In this document: positions 53,375-62,072 of the stretch, piece after piece
Position numbering within the stretch: position 1 is the first letter of the stretch
Layout of the letters: each line of letters opens with the position of its first letter
DNA from: Patescibacteria group bacterium
GTDB lineage: Bacteria > Patescibacteriota > Gracilibacteria > UBA1369 > 2-02-FULL-48-14
DNA: 64,000 bases
Direction of reading: 5' to 3'
NCBI GenBank assembly: GCA_018816805.1
Contig: JAHIVE010000035.1
Span: 1 to 64,000, forward strand
Made by a program: the position numbers and the translations under genes
The notes under the pieces: model-generated
Databases searched by the model: none
What the model was told of the DNA's origin: nothing
Seen by the model: only the letters and a program-made list of their open reading frames with translations

Positions 53375-54893
53375 AGTCAACAGCGTGAATTTCACGAATT
53401 AAGTTTACTTTAATAATGCCCGGAAAGGAAAGCTCTTCAGATATTTTTTCTGCAATTGAATCTGCAGCGGGCTGCATTTGATTGTCTTTAATTTGCTTTT
53501 CATCCACTATTACGCGCACTTCACGGCCGGCGGACATTGTGTAAACTTTTTTAATTCCACCGTAGGATTTTGCGGTTTCTTCAAGCTGTTTGATTCTTTC
53601 AAAGTAGTTTGTGACGGATTCTTGGCGAGCACCCGGACGAACTGAAGAGATTGCGTCCGCTGCTTTCACAATGAAGTCAGCTGGGGAGACGCAAGGCACT
53701 TTGTCATGATGGGCGAAGGCCGCATAAACAATTTCTTCCGGGAAATTGTATTTTTCCAGGATTTCCTTGCTGAGGTCGTCATGTGAGCCGCCAAGGTCAT
53801 GGTCCACGGCTTTACCAATGTCGTGGTAAAAAGCAGCCAGCATTGCAGTTTGCGAGTCCGAACCAATTTGCTCCGCGAGTAAACGGGCAATGTGGGCCAT
53901 TTCAATTGAGTGTTGAAGAACGTTTTGTCCAAAAGAAGTGCGGAAATACATTCTTCCAACAAGGTTTACCAATTCAGGATCTAGTGTTTTAAAGTCAATG
54001 TCCATCATTTGCATGGCTTCTTTGCCTTTGTTGTCGCAGATGCCCATGATTTCTTTTTCAGATTCTTCAACACATTCTTTGACCATTGGTGGATCAATTT
54101 TGCCGGACTTTGCGCTGCGTTTTTGAAGTCGATTGATGGCGCCTTTTGCAATGTGTCTGCGCAGCAGGTTTACGCCGCCGACATGAATTTCCATTGGGTC
54201 CAAATTGAAAATAATGGAGACCGGCAGGAGGCTTTCAAGATATTGGATGTTTTGGCCACCTTTGCCAATTAGTATGCCTTTAAATTTGTCTGATTTGAGG
54301 TTTACTGTGGTTGAGTTTTTGTCAACTGAGCTTTGAGTTTGGAGGCGCTGAATTACCGGGCGGAGAACCGCCTTTGCTTGAATTTGTGCCTCTTCCGTGT
54401 ATTCTTCAATGTAGCCTTTTGTGCGTGCCTCACGATTTTCTGTGATAACTTCATTCAGTTGTTTTTCAATGTGTGCTTTGGCTTTTTCTGCCGTGGCGCC
54501 CGCGGTTTGGGCAAGGGCGGCTATCATTTTGTCGCTGATTTGCTCGGTGGATTTTTGAAGGTCTTCGACTTGTTTTTCAACTTGTTTTAGCGAGCCTTCA
54601 TATGATTTGTTGCGGTGCTCTTTGCGCTCTAAAAGTTCTTCTTTTTGCTTTAGAGTGGATTCAAGGTTTTTTTCATGTTCGGCAAAATATTTTTCTTCAT
54701 CTTGGAGGATTTTTTGGGCGCGAGCGATTTGTTCTTTGCTTTTATGTTTGATCTCGCCGGCTTGTTCTTTGGCTTTTTGCAAAATGGCTTCATCCGCGGG
54801 TGTTTCTTCCATTTTTTCACGAATCATGCTGTAGGAGACGGCGCCGCCGAGTCCCAAACCGATAAGTCCGATGATAATATTTACAAACGTCAT
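53355..54893 (-). CDS. rny: Ribonuclease Y
   Basis: N-terminal TM + coiled coil, KH (GILIGKGGQNIQYLESL), HD (AAFYHDIGKAVDHDLGGSHDDL). Confidence 0.96.
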   Translation of the reverse strand: MTFVNIIIGLIGLGLGGAVSYSMIREKMEETPADEAILQKAKEQAGEIKHKSKEQIARAQKILQDEEKYFAEHEKNLESTLKQKEELLERKEHRNKSYEGSLKQVEKQVEDLQKSTEQISDKMIAALAQTAGATAEKAKAHIEKQLNEVITENREARTKGYIEEYTEEAQIQAKAVLRPVIQRLQTQSSVDKNSTTVNLKSDKFKGILIGKGGQNIQYLESLLPVSIIFNLDPMEIHVGGVNLLRRHIAKGAINRLQKRSAKSGKIDPPMVKECVEESEKEIMGICDNKGKEAMQMMDIDFKTLDPELVNLVGRMYFRTSFGQNVLQHSIEMAHIARLLAEQIGSDSQTAMLAAFYHDIGKAVDHDLGGSHDDLSKEILEKYNFPEEIVYAAFAHHDKVPCVSPADFIVKAADAISSVRPGARQESVTNYFERIKQLEETAKSYGGIKKVYTMSAGREVRVIVDEKQIKDNQMQPAADSIAEKISEELSFPGIIKVNLIREIHAVDYAKEKK

Positions 54894-54911
54894 GCTTGGA
54901 TTCTAACAGAT

Positions 54912-56042
54912 TTAGGGAGAGGTGTATAGGGAGCGCATAATTTCCACTGTCTTCTCAATTTCTTCTTCTGTTGTGGGGCGGCCGAGGGTGAAACGGATTG
55001 AATGGCTGGCTTCTTTGAGTGATTTGCCCATGGCCAGGAGTACGTGAGAAGCTTTTAGCTTTCCAGAAGAGCAGGCGGCGCCGGCGGAGGCGGCGACGCC
55101 TTCAATGTCAAGGCGTTGAACCAGGTTTTCTCCGGTTATTCCGTCTATCTTGAGGTTTAGGAAGTTTGGAAGCCGAAGGTCCGGGTGGCCGTTTAAGGCT
55201 GCACCGGGGAGGGTGAGGAGTTTTGATTGAAGATTGTCCCGGAGGGCGCGGAGGCGCTCTGCTTCCTCTTTGCTGTGTTCTAGGAATAGGCGCATTGCGG
55301 AGGCAAAGCCGACAATTTGAGCGGGACTTTCCGTGCCGCCGCGCATGCGGAATTCCTGGCCGCCACCCATAATTTGGGGGGTTAGCTGGATTCCTTCACG
55401 AATGTATAGAAGGCCGATCCCTTTGGGGCCGTAAACTTTTGAGGCGTTTAGTGTCATGAGGTCGACGCCGAGGTGAGCGCAGTTTATGTCCAGGTAACCG
55501 GGAGCTTGGCAAGCGTCCGTGTGGAAAATGGCACCGCGCTGCCGGACGAGTTTGGCTATTTTTTTGATTGGTTGGACAGTGCCGACTTCATTGTTCACGT
55601 ACATAATTGAGACCAGAGTGGTGTCCGGGCGGAGGGCGGCGGCTACTTCTTCCGGGTTTATGATGCCTTCAGGTGAGGGTTTTATGAGGGTGAGTTCAAA
55701 ACCGAAATTGTCACGCAAATATTCTGCTGGTTCGAGGATTGCAGCGTGTTCAAAGGCGGAAATTATTATGTGTTTGCCGCGTTTTTGGTTGGCAAAAGCT
55801 GTGCCGAATATAGCGAGATTGCAGGATTCTGTGCCGGAGCCGGTGAAAATTATATTTCGCGGAGAGGCGGCGCCTAGGGCTTCGACAAAAAAAATACGGG
55901 ATTCGTCAATTGCCTTGCGGGCTACCTGGCCAAAGCGGTGAACGGAAGATGGGTTGCCAAAATGCTCCGTTAAATACGGCCGCATTGACTCGAAAACCTG
56001 TGGGGCAAGCGGTGTTGTGGCCGCGTAGTCCAGGTAGATCAT
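54912..56042 (-). CDS. Cysteine desulfurase (NifS/IscS family)
   Basis: MIYLDYAATTPLAPQVFESM; FHTDACQAPGYLDI; LNASKVYGPKGIGLLYI; AAGAACSSG. Confidence 0.95.
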   Translation of the reverse strand: MIYLDYAATTPLAPQVFESMRPYLTEHFGNPSSVHRFGQVARKAIDESRIFFVEALGAASPRNIIFTGSGTESCNLAIFGTAFANQKRGKHIIISAFEHAAILEPAEYLRDNFGFELTLIKPSPEGIINPEEVAAALRPDTTLVSIMYVNNEVGTVQPIKKIAKLVRQRGAIFHTDACQAPGYLDINCAHLGVDLMTLNASKVYGPKGIGLLYIREGIQLTPQIMGGGQEFRMRGGTESPAQIVGFASAMRLFLEHSKEEAERLRALRDNLQSKLLTLPGAALNGHPDLRLPNFLNLKIDGITGENLVQRLDIEGVAASAGAACSSGKLKASHVLLAMGKSLKEASHSIRFTLGRPTTEEEIEKTVEIMRSLYTSP

Positions 56043-56359
56043 GATCGAGTTAAAATTTTAAAGTGTTCCCGAACTTGATCTTCAAGTTTGTCCACGGCTA
56101 AGTCCATGGCTTCATTGATATTGTGTTTCACCACTTTTGTGTTGAATTTGCCGCCGCGCGGTGCGGTGATGTCAAAAGTGATTTCGTATGCGTTGTGACG
56201 CTCATGCCGTTGGATGCGGCAAGCTGCTTTAACCGTGTCAGGGTCAGGGTAGTGAGCTTCCATAAATGGTTTGATGCGCTGCATTTTTTCTTCTAAATAT
56301 TCAAGAAATTTCTTTTTGTCAGTTTCATTCAAGTTTTTGCTGTTTGGTATGATTCGCAT
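56039..56359 (-). CDS. hpf: Ribosome hibernation promoting factor / S30AE-family protein
   Basis: RHERHNAYEITFDITAPRGGKFNTKVVKHNINEAMDLAVDKLEDQVREH. Confidence 0.82.
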   Translation of the reverse strand: MRIIPNSKNLNETDKKKFLEYLEEKMQRIKPFMEAHYPDPDTVKAACRIQRHERHNAYEITFDITAPRGGKFNTKVVKHNINEAMDLAVDKLEDQVREHFKILTRS

Positions 56360-56393
56360 AAATGGAGGGTTAGAAAATGGATTTTAGATTGTA

Positions 56394-56897
56394 TCATTTT
56401 TTCCAAATGATTTCATCCGTTTTTGTGTCAAAATTGATTTTTCTGGCTAGCAGAAACAGAAAATCCGACAAACGATTTATATAGGGGAGGCTTGCTGTGG
56501 GCAGCGGAGTTACTTTAAGCATTCTGCGCTCCAAGCGTCGGCAGACTGTGCGGGCCAGATTGATTTTTGCGGCAATGGGGTGGCCGCCAGGAAGAATGAA
56601 ATTTTTGAGAGGGGGAAGTTCGGCTTCCAGAGTATTGATCAGCTCATCAAGAGTTTGGAGCGGAAGATGAAAGTTTTCTTGAGACTTGGAGTTGGCAATA
56701 AGGGCACCGAGTTCGTAGAGGTCTCGCTGGATTGAAATTAAAAAATCAGCGTTGTGTTCGCTGGCAATTACACCAAGGTGGGCGTTTAGTTCATCAATAG
56801 TGCCAAGTATTTCAATTATGAAGTTATCTTTTAATACCCTTTCGCCGGAAAAAAGGCTGGTTTCGCCAGTGTCTCCGGTTTTTGTACTAATGCTCAT
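56394..56897 (-). CDS. Cob(I)yrinic acid a,c-diamide adenosyltransferase (PduO-type)
   Basis: STKTGDTGETSLFSGERVLKDNFIIEILGTIDELNAHLGV; LPGGHPIAAKINLARTVCRRLER; start re-assigned to MSISTKTG. Confidence 0.92.
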   Translation of the reverse strand: MSISTKTGDTGETSLFSGERVLKDNFIIEILGTIDELNAHLGVIASEHNADFLISIQRDLYELGALIANSKSQENFHLPLQTLDELINTLEAELPPLKNFILPGGHPIAAKINLARTVCRRLERRMLKVTPLPTASLPYINRLSDFLFLLARKINFDTKTDEIIWKK

Positions 56898-57057
56898 TGC
56901 TTGAAAATAAAAGTGCAATCCCAAAAATGATTGCCAGGCCTCCAATACCGGCTTGAATAATTGGTATTGCTGTTAGTGAGTCTAGCCAGAAATAAATCTG
57001 TGGAACCGCAAGAACCAGCCCGCCGAGGATGAGAAGGATGGCTGCAAATTTTTTCAT
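56887..57057 (-). CDS. Small two-helix membrane protein (56 aa), absent from the ORF track
   Basis: MKKFAAILLILGGLVLAVPQIYFWLDSLTAIPIIQAGIGGLAIIFGIALLFSSNEH*, overlapping the start of the adenosyltransferase. Confidence 0.7.
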   Translation of the reverse strand: MKKFAAILLILGGLVLAVPQIYFWLDSLTAIPIIQAGIGGLAIIFGIALLFSSNEH

Positions 57058-57136
57058 TTTGGGAGCGTTAAGTTCGCTTTTATTTTAGCAATTTTTAATT
57101 TAATGTGCGAGTCGGAAACCATTAACCATTCATATT

Positions 57137-57541
57137 ATGAGCGACCAGCAACTTAAAACTCTTATTGAACTTATTAACGCCAAGGACGAGCAGCTTAAGG
57201 ATGCAAAAAAGCATCTTAGAGAGCTTGAGGCGGATGTGCCGATGGATTTGGAAGATTTGCTTTTGTCGCTGAAAGATCTTAGGGACCAAGTGAAAGAGAA
57301 AAAGGAGGAGCACCTTAAAAACCTGCTTGAAAACAATGCTGAATATCCGGAGGTTCGCGAGGAGATTCAGAATTTAAAGGAGGAAATTGCCAATGCTAAA
57401 TTGGAGCTTTTTGCGACTGCAGCAAATTTGAGCCGAGAGAAAGGGAATTTGGACCAGACAGTCAACGTTCAAGGTGCACCTATGCGCTTGCAAACTCAGA
57501 GCGAAGTGCAGGTGTTTTTGAATGGGAAGCAGCTGAAGTAG
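57137..57541 (+). CDS. Hypothetical coiled-coil protein
   Basis: 134-aa ORF, Lys/Glu/Leu-rich. Confidence 0.65.
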   Translation: MSDQQLKTLIELINAKDEQLKDAKKHLRELEADVPMDLEDLLLSLKDLRDQVKEKKEEHLKNLLENNAEYPEVREEIQNLKEEIANAKLELFATAANLSREKGNLDQTVNVQGAPMRLQTQSEVQVFLNGKQLK

Positions 57542-57545
57542 TAAA

Positions 57546-57812
57546 TAGACCCCAGTTTTACCGAAAATTTATCAAAGAGGTGCTTGACGGAATGACCGAC
57601 CATCAAAGTTTACATTAAATTTCCGGGCTTTATTGTTTCTGCCCGGGCAGAGATTTTACCTTTCTTTTTGACTTATTTAAGCCATTTTATCCTTTATAAA
57701 AATTTGGTTTTGTTGTATATGCCAATTTGGTAAGTCGAATTATAAAACATCACTTTCACAGACATTCTTGCACATTCAAAAAAAAATGTTGATTTTAACA
57801 GGTTGCAGAAAA
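57546..57812. repeat. MITE-like dispersed repeat, copy 2
   Basis: GACCCCAGTTTTACCGAAAATTTAT...TTTCTGCCCGGGCAGAGATTTT...AACAGGTTGCAGAAAA; near-identical to 29752-30006. Confidence 0.85.
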
Positions 57813-57834
57813 GGGGCTCTACCTTAATCCTTTT

Positions 57835-58044
57835 TTGGAGGCTCAGTTGGCAGTGGAGCTTGGCTTGGACGGGAAAAGTAACGAGGAATTAGTTGCTATG
57901 CTTGAAGCTGCAAGTGAGCGTGACCTTCAAATGCATCCAAGAAAATATTGGGTGATAGCTTCAAAGTTAGCGGAAAGGTGTGATGTAATGCGTGAGGGAG
58001 GGACAGCTGATCAGTTGTTGGAGGATTTTAAGAAGGATTTTTGA
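57835..58044 (+). CDS. Small hypothetical protein or gene remnant (TTG start)
   Basis: 69-aa ORF beginning just after repeat copy 2. Confidence 0.35.
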   Translation: MEAQLAVELGLDGKSNEELVAMLEAASERDLQMHPRKYWVIASKLAERCDVMREGGTADQLLEDFKKDF

Positions 58045-58092
58045 AGTTAAGCTGCGGCCTTATGGAAAGTGGTGTCTTTTTTAGGATTCTTA

Positions 58093-58121
58093 TTGACGTT
58101 TTTGGCCTTTTTTGGTAGAGT
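58093..58121 (+). promoter_or_regulatory. Sigma70 promoter TTGACG-N17-TAGAGT
   Basis: Near-consensus hexamers with 17-bp spacing upstream of the 58194 ORF. Confidence 0.65.
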
Positions 58122-58193
58122 GAATGATAAGAAAGGCCTTATGGGCCGCACCCCAGCTCAAGGCCAACCCGATAACTTAAAACGGAAAATGTT

Positions 58194-58421
58194 ATGGCCT
58201 CTTTTTTGCTTCTCATAATCATTGTCAGTTTCTCCGCGGCGATGTGCTACGTGAGCATTCGAAGGCTATATAATTATATCAATAGGTATCGGATTGAGGA
58301 GTCGGTTTATACTTTGCTTTTTGGGGTGGTTAGGCTCAGGCATTTTGTTTGGTTTTATTTTTTTATGGTGGGGGCGACGAGCGTGATTGGTCTTTATTTA
58401 GCTTTTTACTTTTTATTATGA
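58194..58421 (+). CDS. Small membrane protein
   Basis: 75 aa, two TM segments; ATGA overlap with the next gene. Confidence 0.65.
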   Translation: MASFLLLIIIVSFSAAMCYVSIRRLYNYINRYRIEESVYTLLFGVVRLRHFVWFYFFMVGATSVIGLYLAFYFLL

Positions 58422-59020
58422 CTGAAGGTGTGTCGTTTAAGGGGCAACTTTCAGATGAAGAGGTCATCTGCACTTTTCGTAAGCATTGGATAAGTGTGTT
58501 ACCGCGCCTTTCGGCGCTTTTTGTTTTGGTGGTGGTTACAGCGATTGTTATTTTTTTTCTAGGCGACTTGGCGCGGTTTGCGAAGGAGGAAATTGCAGTG
58601 AGGATTGGGGTGATTTTTGGCTTTGTTCTGCTTGTTGGGCTGGTTCACAATCATTTTATGGGAATTTTTCATTATTATTTGCGAACTGTGCAAATTACCA
58701 GCCTCAGGGTTGTGGATGTGGATAGAAGTATTTATTTTCGCGACTCGAAAGATTCGATTGATCTGGCCAAAATCCAGGATATTCAAAAACATCAGAATGG
58801 GATTTTGGAAAATATTTTGGATTTTGGTTCGTTCAATATCACGCTATCCGGAACGCACACCTCAATGAATATCAAGCTGGTACCGCATCCGGAGCATTAT
58901 TATAAAATTATACACAGGGCAAAGCGCGACTATATTCAGCGTCGTCAGGCGGACCGGGTGCTTTCCTCAATTGGGCAAGAAGCGCCGGATTTTCCCATTC
59001 CGGTGCCGGTGGAGGGGTAG
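58418..59020 (+). CDS. PH-domain (YdbS/YdbT-like) membrane protein
   Basis: Two TM then YYLRTVQITSLRVVDVDRSIYFRDSKDSIDLAKIQDIQKHQNGILENILDFGSFNI; start re-assigned to ATG 58418. Confidence 0.75.
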   Translation: MTEGVSFKGQLSDEEVICTFRKHWISVLPRLSALFVLVVVTAIVIFFLGDLARFAKEEIAVRIGVIFGFVLLVGLVHNHFMGIFHYYLRTVQITSLRVVDVDRSIYFRDSKDSIDLAKIQDIQKHQNGILENILDFGSFNITLSGTHTSMNIKLVPHPEHYYKIIHRAKRDYIQRRQADRVLSSIGQEAPDFPIPVPVEG

Positions 59021-59021
59021 G

Positions 59022-59396
59022 TTAGAGGTTTGCTTTTAAGCCAAATCTGTAGTAGCTGGCCGCCTCATCAGATTCATTTGCCGTGTCTAGTCGAGTTACA
59101 ATGCAATTATCCAATCCATAGTCTGCTTGGATATTTGAAAATACACATTCGATAAAATTGCAGTTTGAAAAATCCACGGCTATAAATGCTGACTTTCTGA
59201 ATAATACATTGTTGAAAGTGCAGTTTTTGAATATTCCGCTACAAAAGTCGCCACCGTAGATTTCACAATTTTCAAAGACGGTATCAATGAAATCCAGATC
59301 CATCAGTGAACTGGCTTCTTTTATAAGAAAAACTCCACTGATTTTGTTGGTGGTTTTTAAGAGGTTGAGGAGGTCGTCTTCGTTTAAGGTTTGCAT
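59022..59396 (-). CDS. Short pentapeptide-repeat-like protein
   Basis: DTVFENCEIYGGDFCSGIFKNCTFNNVLFRKSAFIAVDFSNCNFIECVFSNIQADY. Confidence 0.6.
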   Translation of the reverse strand: MQTLNEDDLLNLLKTTNKISGVFLIKEASSLMDLDFIDTVFENCEIYGGDFCSGIFKNCTFNNVLFRKSAFIAVDFSNCNFIECVFSNIQADYGLDNCIVTRLDTANESDEAASYYRFGLKANL

Positions 59397-59531
59397 GTTG
59401 AAGAATTGTAATTTGATGTTAGCAAATATTTTTTCCTTGAGCCAGAAGCATTTATTTTGCTAGTGTTGTTCCTTAGCTCTTTGACAATTCAATCCGTGAT
59501 AGTAAATTGTCTATTTGCGTTTAGGCGGTTT

Positions 59532-59923
59532 ACTGTCACTGATTGAAGGTTGCTGAATAAGGAGGAAGGAAGTAATGCCACAGAAATACAAGTTCGGCGA
59601 GCATATTGTCGAAGAAGGACAGTGGACTACCTGGCACATGGTCGATGGGTACTGGACGAAATCCCAAAATGATGGCGTCTGGACCCACAACCTCTTCGCA
59701 GATCCCGAGATGGACACCGACAAGAAGCGAGATGCAAACCACATTCACATCAAGTTCCGCCTTCGGCCTGACGGGACGGAAGAGTTCGTGTGTTGCTCCA
59801 TCAAGGTAGATCGCATGAACGAGACGAGCAGGAGGAAGATGATCGAGGACGTCAACAGACTGACCGGTCTCAACCTCTCCTACAAGTAGAAGCCAATAGC
59901 AACAACCAGCAATCAGTGACGGT
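59532..59923. mobile_element. Candidate IR-flanked gene cassette
   Basis: Left arm ACTGTCACTGATTGAAGGTTGCTG (59532-59555), right arm AGCAACAACCAGCAATCAGTGACGGT (59898-59923) in inverted orientation around the 59575 ORF. Confidence 0.4.
59575..59889 (+). CDS. Hypothetical protein of atypical codon usage, IR-flanked
   Basis: 104-aa ORF, strong SD AAGGAGGAAGGAAGTAATG, C-ending codons unlike its neighbours. Confidence 0.75.
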   Translation: MPQKYKFGEHIVEEGQWTTWHMVDGYWTKSQNDGVWTHNLFADPEMDTDKKRDANHIHIKFRLRPDGTEEFVCCSIKVDRMNETSRRKMIEDVNRLTGLNLSYK

Positions 59924-60028
59924 GTATCGAGCAGTGATGACTTAAACCATCGTGAGATGAGTGAAGAGTCTGCTGACCGATATATTAGGAGGGGAATTAG
60001 GTAAAACTGTTCCTCTCCTTCCCAATAA

Positions 60029-60331
60029 TTAAATGTCTTCGATTTCTACTCTGAGTCCGTTTTTTTTCTTGATGAAATGAATAACAACATTTGCTCTAAA
60101 CACTATCCAGTTACCATGGACCTCACTTGAATATGGGGAATCATATGGTGGATTATCATTGGCCTCAACTGTTGCGACAATGTCATCTGCTTTTTGTCCC
60201 TCATGATAATAATAAATTGGTTTGTTTTTGTGATCGTGATCTTTAAAAAGGTCACAGCTAATTTTGTAATATTTCCCATGCCTTTCATAAGTTTTCATTT
60301 CACCAATATGCAAATCAAATTTTGTTATCAT
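60029..60331 (-). CDS. Hypothetical protein
   Basis: 100-aa ORF MITKFDLHIGEMKTYERHGKYYKISCDLFKDHDHKN... Confidence 0.5.
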   Translation of the reverse strand: MITKFDLHIGEMKTYERHGKYYKISCDLFKDHDHKNKPIYYYHEGQKADDIVATVEANDNPPYDSPYSSEVHGNWIVFRANVVIHFIKKKNGLRVEIEDI

Positions 60332-60345
60332 GTTTTTTATCTCAA

Positions 60346-60480
60346 TTATTTTTCGGGATTTAATCCTATTTCTTTTGCAATTTCGTGATATTTTTCATCA
60401 AAAAGTTCATCAATCAAGGGCGAATCAAGGTCTTTTTGAGATCCTTGTGATGCTCCCGCTCCAAAAATAAATATTTTCAT
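60346..60480 (-). pseudogene. 44-aa ORF resembling the N-terminus of a SIR2-like/nucleotide-binding protein, probably a remnant
   Basis: MKIFIFGAGASQGSQKDLDSPLIDELFDEKYHEIAKEIGLNPEK*; GAGAS...PLxxxLF motif but no downstream domain. Confidence 0.4.
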
Positions 60481-60494
60481 GGGCATGTAAATAA

Positions 60495-60551
60495 GTAGCT
60501 TCCGTTGGTCGCGTTGATTTTTAGTGCACCCTTCTCTTCGCTGCGGGTGTG
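60495..60551. repeat. Palindromic repeat-family relative abutting tRNA-Asp
   Basis: GTAGCTTCCGTTGGTCGCGTTGATTTTTAGTGCACCCTTCTCTTCGCTGCGGGTGTGG; shares TTGGTCGCGTT with copies A-D and TTTTnTAGTGCAC with 17227-17287. Confidence 0.45.
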
Positions 60552-60626
60552 GCGGAATGGACGGGACTCGAACCCGCGACCTCCTGCGTGACAGGCAGGC
60601 GCTCTAACCAACTGAGCTACCACTCC
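60550..60626 (-). tRNA. tRNA-Asp (anticodon GTC), CCA encoded
   Basis: Reverse strand GGAGTGGTAGCTCAGTTGGTTAGAGCGCCTGCCTGTCACGCAGGAGGTCGCGGGTTCGAGTCCCGTCCATTCCGCCA. Confidence 0.96.
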
Positions 60627-60789
60627 GTAGGGGGGCCGGTTTAGGAATGCGTATATGATTCCAGGTTAGGCCGCCCATATTTTGCCTAAAAAGGCGGTCG
60701 AACTGTAGCAAAGGCGCCTTGGGGATGCAATGTTTTTTTTAAGGGCTTTTTCTTGAGAGAAAAGGGGAAATATGCTTGCACCTGTCGGG

Positions 60790-60862
60790 ATTTCTAATCT
60801 CTGCCCGGGCAGAGATTTTGGGTCGTTTTTTGGCTTGTGCAAGCCATTTTCGCTTACAAAAA
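60790..60862. repeat. Core-only relative of the 255-bp repeat upstream of the glycosyltransferase
   Basis: CGGGATTTCTAATCTCTGCCCGGGCAGAGATTTTGGGTCGTTTTTTGGCTTGTGCAAGCCATTTTCGCTTACAAAAA aligns with the centre of copies 1 and 2. Confidence 0.65.
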
Positions 60863-60920
60863 GCATGCACGGGCACACATTTTTATTCGCCTATAAAAAA
60901 TTCCGTGATAGAATCCTCGC

Positions 60921-62072
60921 ATGCGAATTGGAATTGATGCAAGAATGTACAGCACTGAATTTACGGGCATTGGCCGCTATGTGTTCGAGCTTGCGCGGAA
61001 CCTTGCCAAAGTGGACAAAAAAAATGAGTATGTGCTTTTCATGAACAAGCCGGAGTATGACGCTTATGAGCCGCCGAATAAGCGGTTTTCCAAGGTGCTG
61101 GTGAATGCGAAGCATTATTCATATGCGGAGCAGATTAGATACCCTTCCATTCTGAGAAAGGCAAAGTTGGATTTGATGCATTTTACGCATTTTAATGCGC
61201 CTATGTTGTACAGGCGACCTTCGTTGGTTACCATTCATGATTTGACCCTGTCTTTTTTCCCGGGGAAAAAGATGAATAGCGGGTTTCAGAGGTTTTCTTA
61301 TAATAAAGTTTTGAGGAGTATTTTGAAGCATTCAAAGAAGATTATTGCGGTTTCCGAGAATACTAAAATGGATTTGGAGGAGGTGGCGGGAGCTTTCCCT
61401 GATAAAATTGAGGTGATTTACGAAGGAGTGAATGAGAATTTTGGGCCGCGCGGGGTGAAGGAAGAGAATGAGGGGGTGCTGAAAAAATATGGGATTACTA
61501 AAAATTATTTGCTGTATACCGGGGTGTGGCGCGGCCATAAGAATTTGGTGAATTTGATTAAGGCTTTTTCAATTTTGCATCAAGACGAAACTTTTGATGC
61601 GCAACTTGTGATCACCGGAGCGGATGATCCGTATTATCCGGAAATTAAGAGGACAGTGAAGGAGCTTGAGCTTGAAAATAACACGATTTTTACGGGCCTG
61701 GTTTCTGAAGAGGAATTAGTGGCGCTGTATCAAGAGGCACGTGTTTTTGTGTTTCCTTCGCTTTATGAAGGATTTGGCTTGCCACCACTAGAGGCCATGA
61801 GGTGCGGAACGCCGGTTGCGGCTTCAAAAACTTCATGCATTCCGGAGGTTTGCGGGGAGGATAATGCTCTTTTCTTCGACCCTTATGATCCGACTGAAAT
61901 GGCGGACAGCATAAATAAAATTTGGATAAATGAAGAGCTGAGAGGGGAGCTGAGGGATCGCGGTTTGAAATGGTCCAAGAAATTTTCTTGGGAGAAAATG
62001 GCGGAGAAAACGCTGAGTGTTTACGAGGGGCTGGATATTACAAAGAAGAAAAAACGAAAATCTCGTCGTTAA
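60921..62072 (+). CDS. Glycosyltransferase family 4-like (GT-B)
   Basis: MRIGIDARMYSTEFTGIGRYVFELARNL; VFVFPSLYEGFGLPPLEAMRCGTPVAASKTSCIPEVCGEDNALFFDPYDP. Confidence 0.95.
   Translation: MRIGIDARMYSTEFTGIGRYVFELARNLAKVDKKNEYVLFMNKPEYDAYEPPNKRFSKVLVNAKHYSYAEQIRYPSILRKAKLDLMHFTHFNAPMLYRRPSLVTIHDLTLSFFPGKKMNSGFQRFSYNKVLRSILKHSKKIIAVSENTKMDLEEVAGAFPDKIEVIYEGVNENFGPRGVKEENEGVLKKYGITKNYLLYTGVWRGHKNLVNLIKAFSILHQDETFDAQLVITGADDPYYPEIKRTVKELELENNTIFTGLVSEEELVALYQEARVFVFPSLYEGFGLPPLEAMRCGTPVAASKTSCIPEVCGEDNALFFDPYDPTEMADSINKIWINEELRGELRDRGLKWSKKFSWEKMAEKTLSVYEGLDITKKKKRKSRR

Noticed and set aside
58090-58193. Possible riboswitch in the 58122-58193 leader (AGGCCTTATGGGCCGCACCCC...)
   Set aside because: Some self-complementarity (AAGGCC / GGCCTT) is present, but no recognisable riboswitch core was identified.
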